Source of the DNA: Castor canadensis
Taxonomy: Eukaryota; Chordata; Mammalia; Rodentia; Castoridae
Length of the DNA: 64,000 nt
Direction: 5' to 3'
NCBI RefSeq assembly: GCF_047511655.1
Contig: NC_133398.1
Location: 50,783,638-50,847,637 of the forward strand
Shown one piece after another: positions 22,632 to 35,360 of the stretch. Numbering within the stretch: the stretch's first letter is position 1; each line of letters begins with the position of its first letter. A program made the translations under genes and the position numbers. The notes under the pieces are model-generated. The model saw nothing but the letters and a program-made list of their open reading frames with translations. It was not told the origin of the DNA and did not search any database.

Positions 22632-24600
22632 GAGAATGGAAAAAGCAGAAGAATCTAGAAAACAATTTTCAAAATAAAAAGAGGAAATTCTACTGATCAA
22701 TAATAAATAAGTGGACTAAATTCCCCAATCAAAAGATACAGAGTGGCCAAATGGATTAAAAAAAAAACAAAATCCAACTGTATGCTGCCTAACGGAAATC
22801 CATTTCATTTGTAAAGACAAAACTAAAAGTGAAGAGTTGGAAAAACATATTTCACAGAAATGCAAAAAAAAAAAGTGAACAGCTATATTTACAGCATATT
22901 AAGCAGAGTTAAAGTAAAAAACTCTAAAAAGCAATTATGAAGGTCACAAATAAAATAATAAAAGTGGAATGAAGTCATCAAGAAGAAATACCAATTGTTC
23001 ACATAGATCACTCAAAAACGGAGGAGTCAACTAAATAAAATGATCATTAGCAGAACTAACTAAAAGGACAGATAGACTCCAGTAAAATAATAGTTGAGGA
23101 CTTGAACACCCTACTTTTTTACTGAATAGATCATACAGACAAAACATCAGGAAGGAAACATGATAGTTAAAATATAATAGAGATCAAATAAACATAACAA
23201 AGATTTATGAAAAATTTCATTCAACAGCTGCAGAATTCTATTCTCTATCATTGGTACATGGAACCACAAATATAATCAGAATAGCCGAGAAATACTGAAC
23301 AAAGAAAAACAAACATGGAGGCATTACAATGCCTGTTTTGAGATATAAATGAAGCAATAATGTGAAAAAAGCATGCTAATAACATGAAAATAGACACAAA
23401 GACAATTTGAATATAAATTTTAAAACTTTAAATTAACATACAAAAGACTCCCAACTGATTCTCCACAAAGGTGTCATGAACATATATTATAGAAACAACT
23501 GCAACTTCAATAAATGGTACAGGAAATACTGGATATACATATGCAGAAGGATAAAACTAGGTAATTATCTCTTCCCAGGTATGAAAACCTACTCAAAATT
23601 TAAAAGCACATAATTAAATGACCCACAAGTGTGAAATAGTTAGAGTAAGTCAGAGGGAAAACATTTCAAGAAATTTGTGTAGGCAAAAATATTATATGGT
23701 CAAGAATCCTAACACCAAGTCAAGAAAGCAAATATAGATAAATGGTAATATATATGAAACTAAGAAGAATTTGCACAGCAAAGGAAATGATCAAGCATGT
23801 TAGGAGATAATCCACAGAAACATTTGAAAACTGTTTCACAAAGGGCTAATATCCAGAATGTATAAGGAACTCAAACAAACTCAACATCAAAATAAGTCAT
23901 CCAACCAAAAATGAGCAAACCACATGAATGCCAATTTGTGGAAACAGCCAAGATGCCCCACTACTGATGAATGGATTAAGAAAATGTGGTATTTATACAC
24001 AATAGGATTTTACTCAGCCACAAAGAAGAATGAAATTTTGTCATTCGCAAGTAAATGGAAGGAACTGGACAACATCATCTTAAGCAAAGTGAGCCAAGCT
24101 CAGATGCTCTCCCACATATGTGGACTTCTGACCTAAAACAAATGCAGTAATATTATTGGACATGAGTCACATGCTAAGGGGAGAATGCATACAGGAGGAA
24201 TAGGGAAAGGTTGGAAACGCAAAACATAAAAGTGTTTGATATGTCCACTATAGTAGAGCAACTAAAGTAATCTTAAATTGACAGAGGCCACTATGGGAAT
24301 GTGACTTAGAGGTAGTGAAGAGGTCTAATAGAGATGAAGCAATTTGGGTTGTAATACACATATGCATGGAATAATGCTAGGAATCTCTCTGTATAACTAT
24401 CTTTATCTCAAGCTAGCAAAAATGCTATGTGAGTCTTTTTCTCTCTTAAGCTCTTTCTTCAACAAAAGTGGAGAAGGGGGCAGAACAGGTTGTGCCTGGA
24501 AGTGAGGGGATTGGGGAGAGAGAGGAGTGCAGGGGGTAAGGAGGAGAGATGGCCCAAACAATGTATGCACATAGGAGGAAATGATAAACAATAAAAAAAA
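22632..24600 (+). mobile_element. L1 fragments ending in a complete 3' end
   Basis: The L1 resumes after the LPGAT1 retrocopy. Decayed ORF2-like sequence (22640-23890) leads to an ORF2 C-terminal piece (23924-24136: TTDEWIKKMWYLYTIGFYSA), then the 3'UTR with a purine-rich tract (24470-24550), the GAGATGGCCCAAACAATGTA terminus and an A tail near 24590-24600. Only 24405-24600 and 22632-22656 have counterparts in the left arm. Confidence 0.8.
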
Positions 24601-24609
24601 GATTTTTCT

Positions 24610-27600
24610 CATTTGAAAGACTTAAATCTTGCCAAGAATTCTTCTCTGTGACTCTTTTTTCCTGATTGGATTATGATTTGATCTATACATTGGGCAAGGA
24701 TTTCATAAAAATCATAAATTCTTAAAGACTAATGAATTATTAATTTGCAATGGCTTTAGTAGTCTGGGATACTAATTGCACAAACTGGAAAATTGAAACT
24801 GAGACAAAAATTTTCTCATCACCAATATCTAACAGAAAAGCAAGCTTGTGTGAAAATCAGTATTTTTTTTAAAGTTAACACCAGAGCATCTGTAAATTAA
24901 AATCAGAGAAGAGGAGAATGTGTAGTTTGGTGAATAAGATTGTTGTAATTTCAAAATATGAAACAAGCAAATACTTCTAGTGAACAACGTATGCTTGGCA
25001 CAAACTAGATTCCGCCAGGACATAATTTGAAACCTTGGTAATTCATTTGCCCCACCTGAGCCACAGTTTTCACAAATGTAAAGTAAGATGGAAACATTCC
25101 TATAGTTGTCAGTATGAAACCACCGAAAGCTCTTAGCAGTGCTTTGCAGACTGCTTAGCAGGCTGAAGGCATTAGTAGTGGTGACTACTTCTTGTCTTTT
25201 CATACATCTGTATTTCATATAGGTCTGTATGAGAAGAGCAAACTCATCCTATTCCTCTCTAACTGATAGAAAAATAAGAAAAAGAAAAAGGATAATCTTC
25301 CTGGAGAAGAGTCAGTATTAGATACATTTGACACTGATGATAATTCTGATTAATATTCAATTAGAAATTGATGGTTTTAAATATCTTGAACATCGATTAA
25401 TAGTCATATACACGCTATGTGAAAGAATACAGTATATCCAATAGTGACTAATAGAGTATACATAAAATATACATATATGTGTGAATACACACACATATCT
25501 AATTTGAGAATTCCTATATGTGCCACACTCCCCTTTTCTCTCTGCTTTCTACTCTCATATCACAACAGTGTCCTACCTCCCCAGTGCAAAAACCCCCAGG
25601 TGCTCTCCTCACTCCTCACTAACCTGCCTTATTCATTCATACAACTGCTTCCTCTTTCAACTTGGTTTTTCACTGTCAATTTTCCTTAAAGTATACAAAT
25701 CATCAAGTGAAAGCAGAAATTGAAAGTTTTGAGTTCGATAGAATCTCCCGTATGAGAGGGTGTTTCCCCTCTCTTGGTAGATATATTTGGAAGTGAGGGT
25801 ATGTCCCCACTACAATGATGTAATAGCATCTGTAGCTAAAAGAAAACAGAAAGCTGGATCCCTTTTACCCTAGAGGCTATTAAAATATTTACCAAGAAAG
25901 AAGCCACCTACTGGCCAAGGCAGCCAAACACAAGGACCAAATCCAGCAATCAGGATTCTTTGTTATGAATTATGTCCCTCTCTAGAGTTAAAAATGATCT
26001 ATTTACTTTTCTCTAGAACGTAGCAGAACTAACATTATCTCAAAAAACACATTCCCTTGCCCTACAAAACAATGAACAACAACACTTTGAATTTGAGGTT
26101 ACTCTTTTGCCTGACGACGTCTCTGTTCTATTGATTTCACAATGTAGCCTCTTCTTGCATCATAAATCCCATGCCAATTTCTATTCTTCACTTCCTTTAA
26201 TGGACCCTTCCAGACAAGCTGTTATCAAAATTATTCCTAAAGTTTTGACCTTGGATCATCGGTGTGTTTGAAATAATTCATCTATCCAGAGTTATTCTCT
26301 CTAAAGTTGTGTACATGACCTTAACAAGAATAGAGCTATTTATAGGGCATAGTAAATGCGTTCAAAGACCTTAGAACATTGGTTGTTCTATAGTTAGTAT
26401 GCAATAATTTTTGTAATTTTTGTTGCTATCATTAGAATTTCATTATTTGCAGTGTTATCCAGATTAACAGCAAAGTTTTGAGATCATGTAAGTCTCCCTT
26501 TTTTTTCATTTCTAGGATTCTGAAACCAGTATTTTCATTGCCTGAGTGGATTATTAACGAGGTGCAATGTTCAGGCAAGGCTATATCCAAAACCCTGCCA
26601 GGCAGGGCTAGTGTTCTACTAACTGGAGTCAGGTAACTGGTCCCCTGTGTGTTGTTTGTTTTGATCCTCCCTTCTCTCCTCAAAGTTATCACTTCTCCAT
26701 TAAAAGAGAATAAAGTCACGCGAAGAAAGCTAAGGGAGAACTCAGACATAGCAGAGGCTCTTCTTTGAGCCTCAGTCAGAAGCAGCCGTTTTCCTGGCTT
26801 TGTGCTTTTTAGCATTGGCCATCAGTCTTGTTCCTACCATAGCCAACAGTTCACAAGACTGATGAATTGAATTTTGCTAATTTATATTTGCCCTTTTGAC
26901 AATGAAGGTCAAATTTAGACTATTAGGAAGGTACAAAAATTAAAATGAAAATTTATAAATTAGTAAAGTGTTAAATGTTATATCTCCCTGACTGAATAGT
27001 CTGGACCTCTCTACAGTGCATTGATAGTATTAAACAGAGACAGGTGCAAAAACACTACTAGAATCAGCATGACTGGAAAACATCTGGAGGTTACAACTTC
27101 CTCTGTAATAAGCTACCAGTGAAGGTCACTGTCATCAATGAATATTGTCTGTCCACCTCAGAAACTACAAGCTGACCAAATGTTCATCATTTAAGTGTTG
27201 ATTATAAAAATTGTATTTAACATAAAAGAGCAATGGTCTACTAAAAATAAGACAAAAATTGGAAAATTTTCCCAATAACACAGACAAAACAAACAGTTGC
27301 TACAAGCATCTGAGAAATCTCAACATTTGACACCTGGGAACATGGATCACTATTGGAAACAAAGGCTCTTCACATAAACACCAGTGACAAGAGCAATGAT
27401 CTTCTAGGTCTTATTATTTGGGGAACCAAGAAAACCTCAACTTTAGTGAATGAGATCTGAAGTCATTGGGAATAGAAGAGTGTGAGCTTAGGACAATTGT
27501 CATTCTACAGCACAGGGTCTAGATGTAATCTGTGAGTGAGCTGGATCTGAGGAAATGACAATGCCTTGGAGTCAACACCTACACACATGTGAAAACAACC

Positions 27601-28190
27601 AGGATTCAGACTACAAGTAATTGTTGTAGCTTGAGCAGCATGGTTGACCTTGGTAAGAAGATGATGGACACAAGGGGCAATGTCTGCATAAATCCTGACC
27701 ATGGGACCCCAGGGAAGCACAACCACATGAACCTACATGAATGTGTTCTAGAAGGAGAGAAACACCAAAGAAGATCATTCCCCAGTAATCATCAGCCTCC
27801 AAAGGGAATAAAATAGGAACCAATACCATTCTTAATCTTAAACAGTTTATTTTCCCTGAAAGGTATGGCAAATCCCCTCTCAATTGCAGAAACCCATAAG
27901 GTTAAGGGACCTGGCTTTCCTTATAAAGGAAGGAAGGTAAAATTGAAGGTGAAGATCAGGAATAAAATTTTTTTTCTGGAACAAAAACTGTTATTTATAT
28001 ATGAAATATATATGTACATATGTATATACAAATATGTGCATGTGTGGATGAGTGTTTACACATGTGTATACATTTCACTTTATGCCATAGATGCTTCTCT
28101 TTGGATTGAGAAGTCCATTTGGATTGACCTATCTGAAGTTTATGGGGAAAATTCACTTTCTATGAAAAATTAGTATATTAGACTTATGTT
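24610..28190. other. IFN-omega upstream flank (right arm), no gene seen
   Basis: Mirror of 8306-11905. From 24405 to about 25915 I find no base difference from the left arm in the segments compared. Beyond that, scattered differences and small indels appear, at about 1-3 percent. A CTCF-like motif is at 25903-25914. Open frames here are not recognisable genes. Confidence 0.65.
25903..25914 (-). promoter_or_regulatory. CTCF-like motif, right arm
   Basis: GCCACCTACTGG on the plus strand, that is CCAGTAGGTGGC on the minus strand, is the mirror of 10599-10610. Because the arms are inverted, the two motifs are convergent around the spacer. Confidence 0.35.
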
Positions 28191-28204
28191 TTAGGCCATA
28201 CAGA

Positions 28205-28292
28205 GAACACATAAATGAAAACAAAAAAGGAAGTAAAAGTGTAGAGATAGGTTCAGAAAATGAAAATTATGTTTCCTACTTCTTAAAAGCCA
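28205..28292 (+). promoter_or_regulatory. IFN-omega virus-response promoter (right copy)
   Basis: A GAAA-rich region upstream of the ATG: AAATGAAAAC (28213-28222), AAGTAAAAGTG (28231-28241) and GAAAATGAAAA (28256-28266), resembling IRF-binding PRD/ISRE half-sites. A degenerate TATA-like CTTAAAAG lies at 28282-28289, about 92 bp before the ATG. This arrangement is usual for type I IFN genes; activity is inferred. Confidence 0.72.
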
Positions 28293-28380
28293 TGCATAGA
28301 CAGAAAGTCTTCACAGAACCTAGGAGGCAAGGTTCACTGAGCTCTCAACTCAGGCAGACCAGCAGCATCTTCAATTCCCC

Positions 28381-28968
28381 ATGGCCCTCCTGTTCCCCCT
28401 ACTGACTCTCCTGGTGCTGTGCAGCTATGGACCTGTTGGATCTCTGGGCTGTGACCTGCCTCAGAACTCTGTGTTGCTTAGCAGGAAGATCTTTGACACA
28501 CTGGATCAAATGAAGAGGATCTCCCCTCTCTTGTGTCTGAAGGACAGAAGGGACTTCCAGTTCCCCCGGGAGATAGTGAATAGTAGCCAGTTCCATAAGG
28601 TTCAGGCTATGTCTGTCCTCCACTTGATACTCCAGCAGATCTCCAACCTCTTTCACACAATGCACTCCTCTGCTGCCTGGAACATGACCCTCCTGAATGA
28701 ACTCCACACTGGACTCCATCAGCAGCTAAAAGATGTAAAGACCTGCTTGGTGCCAGTGATGGGAGAGGAAGAATCTGTCTTGGCAACTGAGGATCCCACA
28801 CTGAACTTAAAGAAATACTTCCAGGGAATTCGTCTCTACCTGGAAGAGAAGAAATACAGTGACTGTGCCTGGGAAATCGTCCGGGTGGAAATCATGAGAG
28901 CCTTCTCCTCAATAGCAAAGTTGCATGAAAAGATAACAAGAAAGGATGGAGACCTGGCATCATCTTGA
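28381..28968 (+). CDS. IFNW1-like: Interferon omega (right-arm copy)
   Basis: Intact single-exon IFN-omega of 195 residues and the divergent twin of 7531-8118. It is a secreted antiviral cytokine acting on IFNAR1/IFNAR2. It has a 23-residue signal peptide, mature start CDLPQN, cysteines at mature 1, 29, 99 and 139, sequons at N44 (NSS) and N78 (NMT), and the YSDCAWEIVR signature. It differs from the left copy at mature residues 40 (R for Q), 47 (Q for P), 49 (H for Q) and 156 (A for V). Three of these four changes, with two silent ones, fall within about 45 bp. The start is chosen by the conserved signal peptide and length. The 3'UTR has AUUUA repeats and a poly(A) signal. Both copies are open, so two functional omega genes are likely. 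Confidence 0.95.
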   Translation: MALLFPLLTLLVLCSYGPVGSLGCDLPQNSVLLSRKIFDTLDQMKRISPLLCLKDRRDFQFPREIVNSSQFHKVQAMSVLHLILQQISNLFHTMHSSAAWNMTLLNELHTGLHQQLKDVKTCLVPVMGEEESVLATEDPTLNLKKYFQGIRLYLEEKKYSDCAWEIVRVEIMRAFSSIAKLHEKITRKDGDLASS

Positions 28969-29169
28969 AAAGATTCTCCTTCACAATTCTGACAGCTCAG
29001 TCTTGCACATGTACTTTTGGTGATTTTATAGACTCTAATTTCTGCTTTAGTCACATTTCATGGACTTAAATTTAGCAAATGCTGTTATTAAGTACTTTAA
29101 TAATATTAAGCTAGTATATGTCAAAAATGTTCATTTCAAGGGTCACCAGTAACTGACAGATAATGTGAC

Positions 29170-29290
29170 TGATTTTATTTATTTAATAATTTATTATTTC
29201 CACTCCTTTTTCTGTGTTATATTTATAACATGTCTATGTTATGCACGTAAGAACATGTTCATCTTTATATTCCATTTTAATTAATAAAAT
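29170..29290 (+). promoter_or_regulatory. IFN-omega 3'UTR: AU-rich element and poly(A) signal (right copy)
   Basis: TTATTTATTTA at 29175-29186 (overlapping ATTTA pentamers, a known mRNA-instability signal of cytokine mRNAs) is followed by AATAAA at 29283-29288, about 315 bp after the stop codon. Confidence 0.68.
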
Positions 29291-29851
29291 ATTTATAGTT
29301 ACATATTATTCACTGTGCATCTAGTTTATTAATATGACTCATATCACCAAAGCTTCTTATGTTTCTTATTATAAAACAAACTTATCAACTTTTTTTGTAA
29401 ACGAAGTAAAGACACAATGGTAATATTTGTTGATATCATGGATCTGTAAATTGAGTAAATGTCAGATCATGGCAATTATTTCAAGAAATAAATGTGACTA
29501 AGGAAAGCTGTTCCTGATGTTTGGAGCTCTCAGTAGTAGTGTGAAGGAGATAAACAATAATTACTAATGCTTGTTTTACTTCAGTTAAATGGTATAGAGA
29601 AATTAAGAAAAATTATCTCTTACTAGAAGTTTTTGAATGAATAATTCCTGGAGGTATTTTTTTTAAAAAGTAGACTTCCTTTTCAGTGTGCTTTGGTGAC
29701 ATGAAAGTGAAAATTCTGATGGACTTCTGCAGAAGAAAAGGAAATTAATGAAATTTCTGAAAAACAATTTTGAAAGCAATGTTCAAAGGAAACACAATGA
29801 GGTATCAGAGAATACAATGAGACCACAAATAAAATAAAGAGGCAATTCATG

Positions 29852-30042
29852 CCAGGCACAGGTGGCTCACGCCTGTAATCCTAGCTATTCGGGAGGCAGA
29901 GATAAGGAGGATCATGATTCAAAGCCAGCCTGGGCAAATAGTGCAGCAAGACCTTATCTTGTAAAACTCTTCAGAAAAACAGGACTGGTGGAGTGACTCA
30001 AGGTGAAGGCCCTGAATTCAAGCCCCAGTACCACAAAAAAAG
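29852..30042 (+). repeat. B1-ID dimeric SINE (right arm)
   Basis: Mirror of 6456-6647: a B1-like part from GCCAGGCACAGGTGGCTCAC, then an ID-like part ending CCCCAGTACCACA and an A tail. It is flanked by AGGCAATTCATG direct repeats at about 29840-29851 and 30043-30054. Confidence 0.9.
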
Positions 30043-31128
30043 AAGGCAATTCATGATATGAGTGAGAAATTCATCAATTAGAGAGTATGAAAAAGAGCAC
30101 AGCAGAAATCTTAGAACTGAAAATTAAATGAGAAATTCAGAAAAGAGATGAGTATCAAAATGAATGAAACAGAAATCTTGGGGTAGAAAAGCTCAGTAAA
30201 TCAAATAAGTTTATATTGACTAGTTAAAGCTGAAAAAAAAGAATTTCTGAACTTGAAGGCAAGTCATTTGATATATCCCAATGAGGTGAAAAAAAAGAAA
30301 AGGTAGGAAGGAAGTCAAGAAAGGAATAAAGAAAGGAAAGAAGGATCAAAGGAAGGAAAGATTCAGAAAGGAAGAAAATGAAGAAAGGCTTTGAGAAATA
30401 TAGGAAACTATTAAACAAAAAGTTTGAATTATGGGCATTCCAGAAGACCAAAGGAAGGGAAGTCATAAAAACCTCTTCAATGAAATAATAGCTAAAATAT
30501 CCATAACCTTGGGGAAAATGTAGACATCTGGGTTCAAGAGAGAAAAAGGATACCAAATAGATTGGTTTAAAGCATATTATACTTGAGTTGTCAGAACTTC
30601 TACATGAAGAGAGATATTGGAAAGCCCCAAGTAAGAACACAGGACCAAGGCACATTTAAGGGAACACCATTAGACTGACAGCAGATTTCTCAATGGAAAC
30701 TGTATGAGCCATGAGGGAAGGGGATGACATATGAAAAATTCTGACAGAAACAATACCTGCCAACCAACAGCATTATACCCAGCAAAGCTACCATTCAGAA
30801 ATAAAGGAGAAATACTTTCTAAGACAAATACAAATGGAGGGAATTCACCACCACTCAACCTGAACTACAACAAATACTTAAAGGAATCCTGCATCTGGAA
30901 ATAAAAGGATGATAACTACCATCATGAAAGCACATAAAAGGATAAGAGTCACTAGTAAAGAAGACACACAAATGAAAAAAGAGAAAATAACCAACCCCTA
31001 CTTCTTAAGTAAAACACCAGACTACCAACATACACAATAAGAGATAAAAAATGGGACACAGTATTTTTAAACAATAGAACAACAAAACAGTAGGAATAAA
31101 TTCTTAGTTTTCAATAATAACCTCTTAT

Positions 31129-31215
31129 TTTTTTAGTGGTACTGGGATATGAACTCAGGACTTTGAGCTTTCAAAGCAGGTGCTCTACCAGTTGAGCCAT
31201 GTCTCCAGCCCTATT
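31129..31215 (-). repeat. ID-like SINE (right arm)
   Basis: Mirror of the ID-like SINE at 5326-5416, with the same A-box and B-box motifs on the minus strand. Confidence 0.85.
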
Positions 31216-33291
31216 ATCAATCATAAGCTTTAATAAAAGTGTCTCAAATTCCTCAATCAATGATATAGAATTTTGAATAGACAAAAAACAAAATGAACTA
31301 TATGTAGCATACCAGAAACTCACTATATGTGTAAAGAAACACATAACCTAAAGTGAGAGTTGGAAAAAGATGCTCCACAAACTTGAAAAGCAAAAGTGAA
31401 TAGTAATAACTCGGCTTAGATCAAATAGACTTTAACTTAAAAACAATAAAAAAAGAGAAAGAAGGCTGGTACATAATGAAAAGGGGATTAATTCAATGGG
31501 AAGAAATAACAATTACAAACACATATGCACTCCGTGATGAAGCATCAATTAAATAAAGCAAACATTAGTAGAAAAGATTTCAATAAAATAATAGCTGGGA
31601 ACTCTAATACCCCACTTTCTTTTATAGACAGATCACACAGACCAAAAATTAACCAAATTCATTGTGTTTAACTATACAATAGATCAATTGGACATAACAC
31701 ACATTTACAGAAAATTTAAGTCAATACCTAAAGAATCCACATGCGATCTCATTGGGAGGTTCATTAAACCACAAAAGATCCAGAAAAGCCAAAACAATCC
31801 TGAACAAAGACAAAGCTGGAGGTACTGCAATGTTGGATTTCAAAAGATTATACGAAGCAATTCTACTCAAAGTACATGGTGGTGTTAAGAAAATTGACAC
31901 ATGAACCTACGGAATATAATAGAAAAACTTAAAATTAACCCACAACATAACACCAACTGATTTTTCACAAAGATGTCAAGAATATACATTGGACAAATAA
32001 CTGTCTCTTCAATAATGATGCTGGGAAAAGTGGTTATACATATAAAGAAGAATAAAACTAGATCTCTATCCTTCACTGGCAACAAAAACCAACAGCAAAT
32101 GGACCAAGACACAAATGAATGACTCAAAATTACCAAACTGCTGGAGGAAATCATGGAGGAAACACTTTAAAACACTGGTGCATGCAAAGTTTTTAGATAA
32201 GGATCCTAACCCACAGGCAACAAATGCAAATATAGATGGGTGGGATTACGTGTGAAATGTAGAAGATTCTACATAGAAAAGGAAATAACCAATAGGTTTA
32301 AGAGACAATGTGCAAAATGGGGGGAAATATTTTAAAACTTTTCATCCAAAAGTTTGGTTAATATTTAAAATACATAAGAAATGAAGAAAACTCAGAAATG
32401 AAAAAGTACTTTAATTAAATAATGGACAAATTATATTAATTTACATTTCTCAAATGAATATACAAAAATATCCAATATGTATATCAAAAGTATTTCATCC
32501 CACTAACAATTAGGGAAATTGAACTAAAAAAATGAGCTCACCCAGTTACAGTAGATATTACAAAAAAGACAAAAACTTCAAATCCTGATAAGAATTCATA
32601 TAAAAGCACAAAGTTATATATGCTTATTGAAGATCTAGATTAGAAGAGCCTTTCTTGAAAACACTATGGAGCTTCCTCAAGAAAACCTGAAAACAGGACT
32701 ACTATATGAGTTTACTATCCCACTATAAGATAAATAAACCAAAACTAAAATAACTTTTCAATGAAATAGCTGCATGCCCATGTTTATTGATGAACTACTC
32801 ACAATAGCAAAGATACAGAATCAATTGTGATGTCTGTCAATGGAAAGAAAGATATTGAAAAGGTAGTATATACACACAATGCAATATTACCTAGTCATAA
32901 ATAAGATGAAATGTTGTCATTTAGAACAATGTGGATGGATGGGCAGAGAAAGAAAAATATCCATTTTCTTTTCTTAATAGTGAGGCTAAAAATGTTGGTC
33001 ACATAAAAGTGAAGAGTAGACTAGAGACCACTAGAGGATAAGGATGGGGGGTAATGTGGGGACAAAGACAGAGTGGTAAAAGGTACCTGAAGACAGAGGG
33101 AGGGAGGAAGCTCTAATATCCCATACCACATTAAAATAAATGAAATCTATAGTAATTAATTTTACAAAACTTCCATAGAATACACAAAATTAATTTTATT
33201 ATTTTTTTCATGAAATAATTACAGAAGAGTTTTGAAGTCTCTGAACACATAGAAACGAACACATTTGAGGAGAAATACCAGTTACACTGAT

Positions 33292-33950
33292 TTGATAATT
33301 AAAGGTTGTTTACACAAGCCAAATTACAATACTATATCCCATAAAGAAGTATAAACATCATATGTTTGTTGAAAACAAAAATTAATAAATATGATAAGAT
33401 ATACCTTACATAAAATCTATTGATTTAACATTTAAGATACACAGTTCAATAGTGTTAATTAATTATATGGTATGGTTTATACCTGAAATGTCCTGTGAAA
33501 TTTCATGTGTAGAATCCTTGGTCCTCAATGAGACAGTTTTCCGAGGTTGGCTCTTGAAAGATGATTGGATCATGAGGGCTCTAACTTCATCTATGAGTTA
33601 CTGATGAATTCACAGCTGAATGGACTAACAGGAGGTAAGGCCTAGTTGGATGATGAATGTCCCTGGTGCCATAACAATGAGAAGTATATCTTGTCATGAG
33701 GAAATGTACAACCTCCTCCAACAATTGCTTCTGCTATCATGATGCTCTGTTTTTCCCAGACCCAAAATAATGAATCCAGCCAATAATGGACTGAAACCTC
33801 CAAACCCTTTCCACTTTCAGGTTGTCATATGACAGAAAACTGAATAACACAATATATTCATTCTGTTATTCCACTAATTCCCAGACCTTTTTCATTTTGC
33901 AAAATTAAAACTTTGCATGCACTAAATATCAACTTACCATTTTGGCCTAT
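33292..33950. other. Intergenic DNA, no gene seen
   Basis: Mirror of about 4661-5270. AT-rich non-coding sequence with no gene recognised. Confidence 0.6.
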
Positions 33951-35360
33951 CTTCCCTTTAGAATCTATCATCTATTATTCTACCTTATTTAGCTACTTCA
34001 CATAAGTGGAAGAATATATTTTTTGTCTTTGTGTGACTGACTTGTATCCCTTGGCATAATGTCTGCAGGGTTTAATGATATTGTAGTTTCTGTATGAATA
34101 ATGATTAATAATATTCCATTACTTGCCTACATTACATTTTGGTGAATAACAGCATAAGACAAAATAATAGTCTATTTTATAAGGCTGAGAAAATATCCCA
34201 TTCTGTATAATGTAATACACACAAGACTGAATAATAGTCCATTAAATATAAGTCATGTTTTTCATGTTCATTTATCCATTGGTGCACACTTGAGCTACTT
34301 TTAACTCTTGACTATTATAAGCACTTTTATTATGAATGTAAGTGTTACAAATACATCATCAAGTATCCCTTTTAATTCTTTGGATCCATACCCAGAATTA
34401 GAAGTGCTGAGTGTGGAAATTCTACTTTTTTTCTTGAGGAACATCATATCATTTGCTTTTGTGGATGGGCTGCACCACTACACATTCTCGCCAACATATG
34501 CACAAGTGGTCTAAACCTATACCTTTGCCAACACTTGCTGTTTTGATTTATTGATAGTACACTTCCTGGTAGATGTGAGCTGATATCTCATTGTGATTTT
34601 GATTTACATCTGCTAATGGTTAGCAACGTTGAACATGTCAACATCACATATTTCTTAGTCCATTTGCAGTGCTATAACAAAATATCATGAAGTATGAAAT
34701 TGATAAATAACATAAATTAATATTACAATTCTGTCAACTGGGAGGATCAAGGTGCTGACAGACTCAGTATTTAGACAGGATGTATTACCTAGCTCAATAA
34801 ATGGTAGCTTGTATCCTACATGGGAGTAAGGGATATTGATCACTAGGGATGCTTTAAAAGGGCACTAATATCATTTATGAGGGTTGGTCCTCATGACTTT
34901 ATCACTTTCTAAAAGTCCACCTCCAAATATAACCACAATGTGGATATCGATTGTCTCATAGGAATTTGGGGAAGATACAAAGACTCAAAGAAGAGTAATA
35001 TGCTCATCTTCCATTAATGTCTTATTTGAAGAAATGCCTTTTCAAGTTCTTTGCCCCTTTTTATTGAGTTATTTATTTTTGATTGTTTAATGGTAGGAAC
35101 CCATATATATTTTGGATATTACATCTATATCAGATATATGATATGCAAATATTTTCTTCCATTCTGGATGTTATCCTTTTAGTTTTTTGATTGTGGTTTT
35201 GGTTCAAAAAATTTTTAATTTTTATGTAGTCTATTATATCTATTTTGTCCTTAGATTCCTGTGTGTATTTGTGTCATATTGAAGAGTTTATTGCCAAACC
35301 CAATGTCATGAAGTTTTCCAGTAAGGTCTCTTTCTGGGTTTATAAAGTCTCAACTCTCAT
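33950..35360 (-). mobile_element. Old L1 3' portion, split by MLT1 (right arm)
   Basis: Mirror of 3200-4660: decayed ORF2 C-terminal and 3'UTR sequence on the minus strand, interrupted by the LTR fossil at about 34650-34990. Confidence 0.7.
34650..34990 (-). mobile_element. MLT1-type solo LTR fossil (right arm)
   Basis: Mirror copy of 3588-3930. Ancient MaLR (ERVL-related) LTR, non-coding, inserted in an older L1. It was duplicated with the arm and did not insert independently. Confidence 0.75.

Larger units (their letters stand above)
29690..33190 (+). mobile_element. Old 5'-truncated L1 downstream of right IFN-omega
   Basis: Plus-strand L1 with ORF1 remnants (29720-30900, with the recognisable LNGSFAGYNAV-type C-terminal block read in complement), a SINE insertion, ORF2 remnants (31260-32930) and a 3'UTR to about 33190. 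All frames are broken. The part 31265-33291 is missing from the left arm; the part before it is mirrored at 5276-6900. Confidence 0.75.
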
